Below are positions 1-6,916 of a stretch of DNA of 18,341 bases, piece by piece. The translations under genes and the position numbers were made by a program. Positions within the stretch are counted from its first letter, which is position 1, and each line of letters starts with the position of its first letter. Source of the stretch: DHVE2 group archaeon (GTDB lineage: Archaea; Thermoplasmatota; Thermoplasmata; Thermoplasmatales; Aciduliprofundaceae); NCBI GenBank assembly GCA_026986135.1, contig JALSPD010000023.1, positions 1 through 18,341 of the forward strand, given 5' to 3'. The notes below the pieces were generated by a model. That model was not told the origin of the DNA and did not search any database. It saw only the letters and a list, made by a program, of their open reading frames with translations.

Positions 1-1
1 T

Positions 2-73
2 GAAGAAAGAAGGGTGCGTGTGGATCGTGCGAGGGAGATACTGGAGGATATAAGAAAGAACACCAAAGATTGA
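2..73 (+). CDS. 3' end of an unidentified gene (partial)
   Basis: The frame starting at base 2 is open to a TGA at 71-73 and gives 23 charged residues, including VDRAREILEDIRKNTKD. The composition, rich in Arg, Glu, Asp and Lys, looks like an archaeal C-terminal helix. The stop lies just before the pdxT promoter, which is what an upstream gene end should look like. The fragment is too short to identify. It does not resemble the end of PdxS, the usual partner of PdxT, as I remember it. A chance open stretch of this length is quite possible. Confidence 0.4.
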   Translation, partial: EERRVRVDRAREILEDIRKNTKD

Positions 74-90
74 GTTCTCCTCCATCATTT

Positions 91-98
91 TTTATATC
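91..98 (+). promoter_or_regulatory. TATA box of pdxT
   Basis: TTTATATC is centred about 25 nt before the ATG at 118. There is no ribosome-binding site in front of that ATG, so the mRNA is probably leaderless. This spacing favours 118 over the upstream in-frame TTG at 70. Confidence 0.55.
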
Positions 99-117
99 AT
101 TTTGTGATTTACCCATT

Positions 118-693
118 ATGATAGGTGTGCTTGCCATTCAGGGAGATGTATCGGAGCATGTGGATGCTGCAAAAAGGGCTCTTGAAAAGATGAATGAGAA
201 TAAGGAAGTTGTTCTCGTTAGGAGACCTGCCGATCTGGAGAAGGTCACTCATCTCGTAATTCCAGGAGGGGAAAGTACCACAATCTCAAGGATCCTTGAA
301 AGGGTCGGACTCCGTGATTCCATTATTAGAAGGGCAAGGGAGGGGTCTATTGCTATCATGGGAACATGCGCTGGCTCAATACTTATGGCGAAGAAAGTTG
401 TGGATGATTCTCGCGTCAAGACCCTGGAATTAATGGACATGGAGATTCAGAGAAATGCCTTTGGAAGGCAGAGGGAGAGTTTTGAAATGCCTGTGTATAT
501 TGAAGGTATAGGAGATTTTCCTGCAGTGTTCATAAGGGCTCCCATAATAAAATCATGTCATGGCGATTGCAGGGTACTTTCAAGGATAAGGGATGGTATC
601 CTAATGGCAAAGCAGGAAAGATTTCTTGCCCTGGTATTTCACCCAGAGCTAACGAATGACACGAGAATATACGAAATGTTTTTAAAAATGTGA
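118..693 (+). CDS. pdxT: Pyridoxal 5'-phosphate synthase glutaminase subunit PdxT
   Basis: PdxT hydrolyses glutamine and passes ammonia to the PdxS synthase, which makes pyridoxal 5'-phosphate from ribose 5-phosphate and glyceraldehyde 3-phosphate. The 191-residue length is normal for the family. A class I glutaminase triad is visible: Cys84 in MGTCAGS, with His175 and Glu177 in FHPEL. The oxyanion/substrate loop is PGGEST at 49-54, and the N-terminus IGVLAIQGDVSEH is typical. The ATG at 118 fits the family N-terminus; an upstream TTG at 70 would add 16 hydrophobic, unrelated residues and lies before the TATA box. No pdxS is seen nearby. The gene converges on gcvT, with 33 bp between the stop codons. 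Confidence 0.95.
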   Translation: MIGVLAIQGDVSEHVDAAKRALEKMNENKEVVLVRRPADLEKVTHLVIPGGESTTISRILERVGLRDSIIRRAREGSIAIMGTCAGSILMAKKVVDDSRVKTLELMDMEIQRNAFGRQRESFEMPVYIEGIGDFPAVFIRAPIIKSCHGDCRVLSRIRDGILMAKQERFLALVFHPELTNDTRIYEMFLKM

Positions 694-706
694 GGGGGGA
701 CCCCCC
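694..706. terminator. G6-A-C6 palindrome between converging pdxT and gcvT
   Basis: Six G, one A and six C form a perfect palindrome immediately after the pdxT stop, in the 33-bp gap shared with the 3' end of gcvT. It could fold as a very GC-rich hairpin and help terminate both transcripts. No T-run follows, and archaeal terminators are normally T-rich, so this role is weakly supported. Its last part also belongs to the inverted repeat at 697-721. Confidence 0.25.
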
Positions 707-721
707 TATTTCCACTGGAGT
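697..721 (+). repeat. Left copy of the inverted repeat bracketing gcvT
   Basis: The copy consists of GGGACCCCC (697-705), two bases, then ATTTCCACTGGAGT (708-721). The same two blocks, in the same order but inverted, occur at 1893-1918 with a three-base spacer. That gives 23 identical bases in two perfect blocks. It lies 5 bp beyond the gcvT stop codon. Confidence 0.85.
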
Positions 722-726
722 TGGGT

Positions 727-1845
727 TTATACCATCCTTGGCTTCTTTATCTCCGCAGGCACTCTTTTGCCCCTGATCTCAACTTCAACCTCGGTACCCA
801 CTTTAATGTAGGGTCTCTTGATATATCCGAGTCCCACGCCTACATTGAGTACAGGTGACATTGTTCCGCTTGTTAGGTACCCCACCTCTTCATCGCCGAC
901 AAACACCCTATCTCCATGTCTAGGTATTCCTCTACCTTTGAGTACAATACCCCTGAAAAGATCGTATTTCTTCTCTTTCTTCATTGATTCAAGAACACTC
1001 TTACCTATAAACTCATGATCCCAGTTTATTATCCATGATATTCCAGTTTCAAGGGGTGTTCTGGGCTCATGATGAGGTTCAAAGTCCTGACCACTGAGAA
1101 GGAGTCCTTTTTCCAGGCGCAATGAATCCCTTGATGCAAGTCCACAGGGCTTTAATCCAAACTTATCCCCTTCTTCAAGTAATTTCTTCCAGATAGATAC
1201 AGCGTTTGAGTTTGGAAATATAAGTTCAAATCCGTCCTCTCCTGTATACCCTGTACGGGATATGTAGAGGAGATCACCCGATAGTTCGTTGTTCTCTATT
1301 TTTATTCCATTCATATTACCCATTGTTATATGGAAAAAGGGTACCTTATCCTTGGATATATCAACATCTACCATACTCTGCAGAAGTGCTTCTGCATTTG
1401 GACCCTGAACCGCTATACTTGAGAACCTCTCTCCAACGTTATGTATCTTCACATCATATCCAGCGGAGAGAGAATAAAGCCAGTGGTATATCATATCTGC
1501 AGTGGCCGCATTGGGAACAACAAGGTATCTCTCCTCTTCAACTCTTGTTACTATAGTGTCGTCAATCATTACACCTCTATGATTTATGAAGGTTGTGTAG
1601 GATGCCTGAAACACCTTTTTCTTTGATATATCTGTAGGTAGTGCAAAACTCAAAAAGTCTGTAGCATCCTTTCCTTCAACTATGATATCTCCCATGTGAG
1701 AAACATCAAACATTCCTACCGCTTTCCTTACGGCCATATGCTCCTCTGTTATCTTTGTGTACCATAGGGGCATGTGAAACCCTGCAAACTCAGTCATCTT
1801 GGCGCCCATGCTTACATGCATATCATGCAGTGCAGTATATTTCAT
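727..1845 (-). CDS. gcvT: Aminomethyltransferase (glycine cleavage system T protein)
   Basis: GcvT moves the methylene group of the aminomethyl-lipoyl H protein onto tetrahydrofolate or an archaeal pterin, releasing ammonia. At 372 residues it is full length. Family landmarks are GMFDVSHMG at 44-52, IDD at 94-96 (which holds the catalytic Asp), RTGYTGEDGFEL at 197-208, and the conserved CGLASRDSLRLEKG stretch in the second half. The ATG at 1845 is preceded by GGTGAT (1851-1856) with a 5-nt gap, and by a TATA box about 40 nt upstream. No other glycine cleavage gene (gcvH, gcvP, lpd) is in the window. The gene stands alone between the two arms of an inverted repeat, which raises the possibility that it moved as a cassette. 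A related folate-dependent aminomethyltransferase-like role is less likely, because the T-protein motifs are intact. Confidence 0.93.
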   Translation of the reverse strand: MKYTALHDMHVSMGAKMTEFAGFHMPLWYTKITEEHMAVRKAVGMFDVSHMGDIIVEGKDATDFLSFALPTDISKKKVFQASYTTFINHRGVMIDDTIVTRVEEERYLVVPNAATADMIYHWLYSLSAGYDVKIHNVGERFSSIAVQGPNAEALLQSMVDVDISKDKVPFFHITMGNMNGIKIENNELSGDLLYISRTGYTGEDGFELIFPNSNAVSIWKKLLEEGDKFGLKPCGLASRDSLRLEKGLLLSGQDFEPHHEPRTPLETGISWIINWDHEFIGKSVLESMKKEKKYDLFRGIVLKGRGIPRHGDRVFVGDEEVGYLTSGTMSPVLNVGVGLGYIKRPYIKVGTEVEVEIRGKRVPAEIKKPRMV

Positions 1846-1880
1846 ATTCCATCACCAGATACCCCAATGCCACAACTACC

Positions 1881-1890
1881 ATAAATATTT
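1881..1890 (-). promoter_or_regulatory. TATA box of gcvT
   Basis: On the minus strand this reads AAATATTTAT. Transcription would start near 1858, just ahead of the GGTGAT ribosome-binding site, giving a leader of about 12 nt. Its upstream edge overlaps the palindrome at 1888-1905. Confidence 0.55.
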
Positions 1891-1905
1891 CCACTCCAGT
1901 GGAAA
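1888..1905. promoter_or_regulatory. 18-bp palindrome over the gcvT promoter, candidate operator
   Basis: TTTCCACT-CC-AGTGGAAA is a perfect 8-bp inverted repeat with a two-base centre. It covers the BRE/TATA edge of the gcvT promoter, where a dimeric regulator could block or aid TBP/TFB. It also contains part of the longer inverted repeat. A half-site with 11 matching bases, TTTCCACTCCA, occurs at 6566-6576 between the divergent TPR and gar1 genes. Confidence 0.5.
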
Positions 1906-1918
1906 TGAAGGGGGTCCC
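1893..1918 (-). repeat. Right copy of the inverted repeat bracketing gcvT
   Basis: Read on the minus strand from 1918, the sequence is GGGACCCCC, then TTC, then ATTTCCACTGGAGT. This matches the left copy at 697-721 in inverted orientation. From outer edge to outer edge the pair spans 1222 bp and contains only gcvT. No target-site duplication is evident outside the arms. Confidence 0.85.
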
Positions 1919-1946
1919 GCTCAGATAAGGGTCTATGGTAAACAAA

Positions 1947-2534
1947 CTAGAAGAAGAAAAATAATATTCCTCCTATTGAGATAACGAGAAGAAGAGCATA
2001 TACACCTGGGTTCCACGATATTATCTTTGTTCCATCCATGGGAGGTATGGGAAGAAGATTGAAAAACGCCAAGAAGAGGTTGAAATAGGCAACATACTGG
2101 AGAATATAGCTATAAGGAGGCATTGTAAACACAGATAAAAACAATAGTGTCACTCCCACAGTTATGTTTGTTATGGGTCCCGCAGCGGATATGATACCAT
2201 TCTCCCTTTTTGAGGGATATCCATACACCACAACTGCCCCGGGAGCTGCAAAGAGGAATCCGAAAAATGAGGTAAGAATGGCAATCGCCAGTCCCTGAAA
2301 CCATGCCCTGAATGCTGCGGGAAAACCAAAACGAAATGCAAGATATTTATGAGCCATTTCGTGGAGAAAGAAGCCAGTAAGAACTGATATTGCAGAGATG
2401 GGAATATACATGTAAAAATGCCTCACACCACCCATTACTAAAGAGAATGCAAAAATAAGAACAGCAATCGCTATTGTTATGTCTCTGATCTCTGTGGGAT
2501 AGAACCTGAATCTTTGTCTGTAATAGTAGGTCAT
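1947..2534 (-). CDS. M50-family (site-2-protease-like) membrane zinc metalloprotease
   Basis: The 195-residue protein is almost wholly hydrophobic, with about five or six membrane segments. It has the zinc motif HEMAH (His58, Glu59, His62) inside a membrane helix, and the distal NLLPIPPMDG motif at 159-168 whose Asp167 should be the third zinc ligand. Both define the M50 family of intramembrane proteases, which cut membrane-bound proteins within the bilayer. No PDZ or CBS domain is attached, so this is a minimal form. Its ATG overlaps the stop of the upstream TPR gene (ATGA at 2531-2534), so translation is probably coupled. That suggests the TPR protein is a partner, adaptor or regulator. The substrate cannot be told from the sequence. 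Confidence 0.9.
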   Translation of the reverse strand: MTYYYRQRFRFYPTEIRDITIAIAVLIFAFSLVMGGVRHFYMYIPISAISVLTGFFLHEMAHKYLAFRFGFPAAFRAWFQGLAIAILTSFFGFLFAAPGAVVVYGYPSKRENGIISAAGPITNITVGVTLLFLSVFTMPPYSYILQYVAYFNLFLAFFNLLPIPPMDGTKIISWNPGVYALLLVISIGGILFFFF

Positions 2535-5500
2535 AGTCTCAGATCCTCCTCGCCATCATCGCTCGGTTCCTCGCTTTCATCATCATTCTGATCCTCAATC
2601 TCCTCATATTCTTCCTCAGGCTCCTCAACATCCACATTTGATTCTTCATCCATTTCATACTCTTCCTGATTTCCATATTCCTCCTCATCCTCTCTAAGTA
2701 TATCCTCAAGAAGCTTTCTAATTTTTTTGGCTTTGCATATCCCTACATCCAGATTGATCATTAAATTCAAGAGATCTATATTTTCAATGTTAAGCTCCAG
2801 GGCCTTCTTCACAAGGATCTCATCCTCCCTGGTTATCCTATCAGAGGGAGGTGAGTTAAGACATGACTCAATGTACTTTATCAATCTCTTGGCAGATTTA
2901 ACTGACATCTTCGTATTCCCGATAACCTCACTTAACTTTATGTTCTCCACCTTGTTGAGAAGTTTGGCGATTTGTAGGGTTGCTTTTTCAAATCTTTCAA
3001 GATCTTCCTTATTAAGTTCTTTCATATCAAAAGGCTCCTCCCTTCTGATATAATTAAACACTCTATTGATCATTGAAAGGGGTATATCCAGCTTTTTGAA
3101 GGCATCCTTCTTAGTAACCTTCTTTCCGCTCTTGTATTCAAGCTCCAGAACCTTTCTGGCAAATTCTTCAATTCTCTCCTCTTCAATTTTCCTTTCAACA
3201 TCCTTCAAACCTTCCATTGCAGGTTTAAATTCTGAGTCTATACTCAGGGCCTTTTCATAAGCTCTTTTTGCCTCATCATATTTTTTCATAAGTGAAAGGA
3301 GCCTGCCTTTTGTACTCCAGAGATGCTTATTTTCAGGATCTATTTCAATGGCCCTATCTAGGTATTTCATAGCTTCCCTGAGATTCCCAAGTTTCTCATA
3401 GATAAAGGCCAGAGTTTCACATGTCTCCCTGCTTTTTGGATCAATTTCCAGGGCTTTTGTGTATGCATCTTTTGCCTCCTCGTATTTTTCAAGGGCCATG
3501 TTAATCCTTCCAAGACCCAGATAGGCATCCACATTGTTCCTATCTGCTTTAAGTATCTCTCTGTAAAGTGCAAGGGCCTCATCGTATCTTCCCTCCCTTT
3601 CCTCCGCTAAAGCGAGAAGAGACATTGCCTTAATCCTGATATCTTCAGGGGCATCCTTTGCGATGGGTTTAAGCACTCCAATAGCCTCCATATTTTCTCC
3701 TGAATTAACTAGTATTTTGCCAAGGTACAGTCTTATTTCAGGGATATCGCTTATTGAAAGTGCCTTTTTACCGTATTTTATGGCGTTTTCAGACTCGCCT
3801 CTCTCCGCGTATATCTTAGCACCAAGAAGGTAGTATTTAGCTTTCTTTTCCTTTCTTATAGCTTTTCGGATGGCACTGAGAGCAAAATCCAGCTCACCCA
3901 TTTTGTAATGTGCCAGAGCAAGACGATAGTGTATCTCTGGATCGTTTTCTATTTTTAGTGAATCCGCGTAGTACTTCACAGCTCCTTTATAGTCCCCTTT
4001 CTTGAGGTACAGATTTCCAAGAGAATCAAAGATCTCTTTATCCTTTCTTATGTTTAATGCTCTGAGCAGATAATCCTCGGCCTCATCGTAGTGTTCAATT
4101 TCCATATAGGCATTCGCAATATCAACCAGTGTTTTGTAGTCCTGAGGATTTAATGCCAGAATCTTCTTTGAAATTTCTATTAGATCTGCATACCTACTGC
4201 GATCTCCCTTTTCTGCCTCTTTTTTAAGGATGTCCTTCAATTCGTACAGGAAACTTTCATTTTCCTGAAAGACCTCAATTGCCCTTCTGTAGGTCTCTAT
4301 AGCACTATCAATCTTACCGACATTGAGATATGCAATTGCAAGATCGCGGTATGCATCGGCGTTTCTGGCGTTGATATCAAGAATTGCATTGGAAACCTCA
4401 ATAACACAGTTCCAGTTTTTGATTGCTTTGCAGCAGTCCTTTTTGAGTATTAGGTATTCCTCCTCTTTCCGATATTTGAGGGCATTCTCAATATCTTTCA
4501 TGCATGCTTCGTAGTTTCCAAGCGTATATTCAACAAGTGCTTTCTTGTAAAATGCCTCATGCCTTGCAGGGTCCAGTTTGAGAACCTCCCTGTAGGATTT
4601 TAGAGCCTCATCGTAGTGCTCCAGGGCCATCAGGGCATTGCCCATCTCCATCAGGGCCTTGGTGAATTTGGGATTTATTTCAACGGCCTTTCTGAAACTG
4701 GTCAGAGCCTCCTCCCATTCATTCATCTTTTCAAGGCATACCCCTCTTTCAAACCATACCCTTGGATCCCCCTCATCAATTTCAAGCGCTCTATTAAAGG
4801 CTTCCAGTGCCTCCTGATATTTCTCCAGTTTTTCAAGGATCCATCCCAGATTGCTCCAGTACTTCTTCACACCTGGCTCCTTTTCGGTTGCTTTTTCAAA
4901 GGCCTGCTTTGCTTCTTCAAAGTCCTTTAACTTGTAGTTTATCATTCCATAGAGGTTCCAGGCATCTGCACGATCCTCTATTCTTAGAGCACTCTCCATC
5001 ACCTTCTTTGCCTCACCGAATCTTCCAAGAGTGTAGTATGCCTTGGCAAGGTCAATGAGTGTATCAAAGTCTTCAACTATGGATGTTATTCCGAGGCATG
5101 CGTTAACCACTTCAGCTGGTTTGTTAAGATGCTTTGCTATATCCTTCTGTATCTTCCAGAACTCTATGTTTTTGCTTGAAATTTCAGTGGCCTTTTTAAT
5201 GTAGAATAGTGCACTCTCATACTTCTCCATTGCCATATATGCCCTGGCTATATCAGCATAAGTTTCAGAATCCTTTGGATTTACCTCAAGTATTTTTTCT
5301 CCCGATTTTATTGCCATCTCCCATCTTCCCATCTTCATGTAGGTATCCTTTTGAAGTATGAGGGTGGGTAGATGATTGGGTGTTGTACTCAGCACAGTGT
5401 CAATAACCTGAAGTGCTTTTTCATATTCACCTATATTATAATATGCCTGCGCAAGGTCGTAATACACATCTATCTCCCTTACTCCTTTTGTGATGAGATG

Positions 5501-6523
5501 GTAGCAGGCATCAGCCATCTCCTCTGCGATGTAGTTCATTTTCAAAATTTTCCTTTTGAGCATAAGAAGATCTACAAACAACTTATCGTCATTCTTTACA
5601 ATTTTCAAAGCGCGATTAACACTGTCAAGAGCCTCACCAAAATTTTTCATCTCATATTCAATTTCTGCCTTTATCCTATAGCTTTTTGGATCATTGGGAT
5701 CTATCTTTATCCCCTCTTTTACCGCATTTAGAGCGTCTTCATATTCACCTCTCTTCTTATATATGACCGCGAGGCTGAGCCAGGCCGACTTGCTCTCTGG
5801 ATTTATCTCAATAGCTTTCCTGAATGATTTTATAGCGTCCCCATATCTTTCAAGTTTATCGTAGGATGCACCTAAATACACATAAGCCTTCTCACTTCCT
5901 GGGGAGATTTCAATTACATTTTCCAGAGTTATGGCGGCATTGTAATAATCCTTTTTCTCGTAAAGAATCATGGCTTTTTTCATAAGGACCTCTGCATCGT
6001 TTGGCTTGTATTTTAGGTATTTGTCATAGTACTTTAGCTCATCTGGAAACATTTTGATAAGGTTTAGATATATTTTGAGAACCTCATCCACATCGTGCAT
6101 ACTCTCGTAAATATCGGCCTTTGTCTCCCATGCCTCCTTGCTCTTCCTGTTCAGGGTTATGGCTTTATCAACCATTCTGAGGGCCTGATCGTAATTTTTC
6201 CTGGATAAAAGTGCCCTGGAATAGTATATGTATGCCCATATGTTGCTGGAATCGTAAAGCATTGCGTTCTGAAATGCCTTCTCACCCATTTTAAAATCTC
6301 CAAGCTGGCTTAAGAGATTACCCATATTCGCAAGAAGAATGGAGAAATCTTTCTTTTTCTCTCTTATTATTGATTTCTTTTCTTCAATTTCATCCATGGC
6401 TTCAAGGAGAAGAGAGCGAGCCTGGGACAAATCGCTATTTGATAATTTCTCGGCACGGGAATAAAGCTTTTCGGCCTTTTTAAGTAAACGTGCCTCCTTG
6501 TTTATGAGAGAATCCAGGACCAT
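2531..6523 (-). CDS. Giant tetratricopeptide-repeat protein with HTH-like repeats and acidic tail
   Basis: The protein has 1330 residues and no signal peptide or membrane segment, so it should be cytosolic. Residues 1 to about 60 are a Lys/Glu-rich helical stretch. From about 60 to 1110 there are roughly 30 TPR units of 34 residues, with the usual pattern (for example AWLSLAVIYKKRGEYEDAL and LGLGRINMALEKYEEAKDAY). Such solenoids bind other proteins. Residues 1119-1279 form three related helical repeats that look like helix-turn-helix units. The last 50 or so residues are very acidic (Asp/Glu with a few Gln, Asn, Ser, Tyr). ATG 6523 is chosen because GGTGAT (6529-6534) lies 5 nt upstream of it; the in-frame TTG at 6529 falls inside that site. 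The gene is coupled to the M50 protease. Its function is unknown; a scaffold or regulator of the protease is my inference from position. Confidence 0.9.
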   Translation of the reverse strand: MVLDSLINKEARLLKKAEKLYSRAEKLSNSDLSQARSLLLEAMDEIEEKKSIIREKKKDFSILLANMGNLLSQLGDFKMGEKAFQNAMLYDSSNIWAYIYYSRALLSRKNYDQALRMVDKAITLNRKSKEAWETKADIYESMHDVDEVLKIYLNLIKMFPDELKYYDKYLKYKPNDAEVLMKKAMILYEKKDYYNAAITLENVIEISPGSEKAYVYLGASYDKLERYGDAIKSFRKAIEINPESKSAWLSLAVIYKKRGEYEDALNAVKEGIKIDPNDPKSYRIKAEIEYEMKNFGEALDSVNRALKIVKNDDKLFVDLLMLKRKILKMNYIAEEMADACYHLITKGVREIDVYYDLAQAYYNIGEYEKALQVIDTVLSTTPNHLPTLILQKDTYMKMGRWEMAIKSGEKILEVNPKDSETYADIARAYMAMEKYESALFYIKKATEISSKNIEFWKIQKDIAKHLNKPAEVVNACLGITSIVEDFDTLIDLAKAYYTLGRFGEAKKVMESALRIEDRADAWNLYGMINYKLKDFEEAKQAFEKATEKEPGVKKYWSNLGWILEKLEKYQEALEAFNRALEIDEGDPRVWFERGVCLEKMNEWEEALTSFRKAVEINPKFTKALMEMGNALMALEHYDEALKSYREVLKLDPARHEAFYKKALVEYTLGNYEACMKDIENALKYRKEEEYLILKKDCCKAIKNWNCVIEVSNAILDINARNADAYRDLAIAYLNVGKIDSAIETYRRAIEVFQENESFLYELKDILKKEAEKGDRSRYADLIEISKKILALNPQDYKTLVDIANAYMEIEHYDEAEDYLLRALNIRKDKEIFDSLGNLYLKKGDYKGAVKYYADSLKIENDPEIHYRLALAHYKMGELDFALSAIRKAIRKEKKAKYYLLGAKIYAERGESENAIKYGKKALSISDIPEIRLYLGKILVNSGENMEAIGVLKPIAKDAPEDIRIKAMSLLALAEEREGRYDEALALYREILKADRNNVDAYLGLGRINMALEKYEEAKDAYTKALEIDPKSRETCETLAFIYEKLGNLREAMKYLDRAIEIDPENKHLWSTKGRLLSLMKKYDEAKRAYEKALSIDSEFKPAMEGLKDVERKIEEERIEEFARKVLELEYKSGKKVTKKDAFKKLDIPLSMINRVFNYIRREEPFDMKELNKEDLERFEKATLQIAKLLNKVENIKLSEVIGNTKMSVKSAKRLIKYIESCLNSPPSDRITREDEILVKKALELNIENIDLLNLMINLDVGICKAKKIRKLLEDILREDEEEYGNQEEYEMDEESNVDVEEPEEEYEEIEDQNDDESEEPSDDGEEDLRL
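2687..3169 (-). other. Three tandem HTH-like repeats in the C-terminus of the TPR protein
   Basis: Residues 1119-1162, 1173-1220 and 1232-1279 can be aligned by eye. Each starts with an amphipathic helix (EEFARKVLELE, RFEKATLQIAKLL, EILVKKALELN). Each then has a short helix, a turn, and a final basic helix (SMINRVFNYIRR, SVKSAKRLIKYIES, CKAKKIRKLLEDILRE). The pattern resembles a helix-turn-helix followed by a short linker. It differs from the TPR units in length and in the basic last helix. Confidence 0.5.
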
Positions 6524-6551
6524 CAACAATCACCCCGCCAGTATCTGTAAC

Positions 6552-6563
6552 AAATAATTAAAT
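6552..6563 (-). promoter_or_regulatory. TATA box of the TPR-M50 operon
   Basis: The minus strand reads ATTTAATTATTT. A start of transcription about 26 nt downstream falls near 6531, at the GGTGAT ribosome-binding site (6529-6534), leaving a leader of about 10 nt before ATG 6523. Confidence 0.5.
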
Positions 6564-6643
6564 CTTTTCCACTCCATTTTCAGAACTTTTTAACTCCCCA
6601 TGGCTCCCAGTATCCGGGGAAAATATTTTAAATGTTTCGTAAA

Positions 6644-6652
6644 ATTTAAATA
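6644..6652 (+). promoter_or_regulatory. TATA box of gar1-tfb
   Basis: ATTTAAATA is centred about 28 nt before the gar1 ATG at 6677. There is no ribosome-binding site, so the transcript is probably leaderless. A second AT-rich stretch at 6620-6634 could serve as an alternative. TCCCC (6595-6599) and GGGGA (6616-6620) form a small inverted repeat upstream. Confidence 0.55.
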
Positions 6653-6676
6653 CCATGGGTGCATTGATTTATACGT

Positions 6677-6916
6677 ATGGAAAAAATTGAAGTGGTATGC
6701 AGGGGCGAGGATTACCTCGTGGGTCGTGTACACAAGGCAAGAATAAATCAGGAGGTTCTGGACGAGAAACGCAGGATAATAGGCCGTGTGGTCTCGGTAT
6801 TTGGCCCTGTGAGCAGACCTTACATCAAGGTGAGGATTCAGAGGAGAGGGGGGAGGGAGCTCTACCTTGGAGGTGAGAAAAAATGGCGAAAGAAAAAGAG
6901 AAGAAGAAGTGGATAG
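6677..6916 (+). CDS. gar1: H/ACA ribonucleoprotein subunit Gar1
   Basis: Gar1 binds the Cbf5 pseudouridine synthase in H/ACA guide RNPs and helps substrate loading and product release during rRNA modification. The 79-residue protein is a small beta-barrel plus a basic tail. The family core [19 protein letters not shown] is clear at about 35-53, and the C-terminus is a Lys/Arg/Gly-rich run as in other archaeal Gar1 proteins. The last 34 nt overlap the start of tfb in another frame, and the tfb ribosome-binding site (6869-6876) lies within gar1. The two are therefore one operon with probable translational coupling. I recall gar1 next to tfb in other archaea, which supports the call. Confidence 0.92.
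   Translation: MEKIEVVCRGEDYLVGRVHKARINQEVLDEKRRIIGRVVSVFGPVSRPYIKVRIQRRGGRELYLGGEKKWRKKKRRRSG
6869..6876 (+). promoter_or_regulatory. Strong ribosome-binding site of tfb inside gar1
   Basis: GGAGGTGA lies 6 nt before the ATG at 6883. It is one of the best Shine-Dalgarno matches in the window and fixes the tfb start despite the 34-nt overlap with gar1. Confidence 0.75.

Noticed and set aside
697..1918. Intact insertion sequence around gcvT
   Set aside because: The inverted arms are real, but the only gene inside is gcvT. No transposase fragment or target duplication is visible, so an intact element is not called.
6595..6620. TCCCC...GGGGA inverted repeat as an operator or hairpin
   Set aside because: Five-base arms 16 nt apart are too weak to call a site in a 150-bp promoter region, although the position is suggestive.
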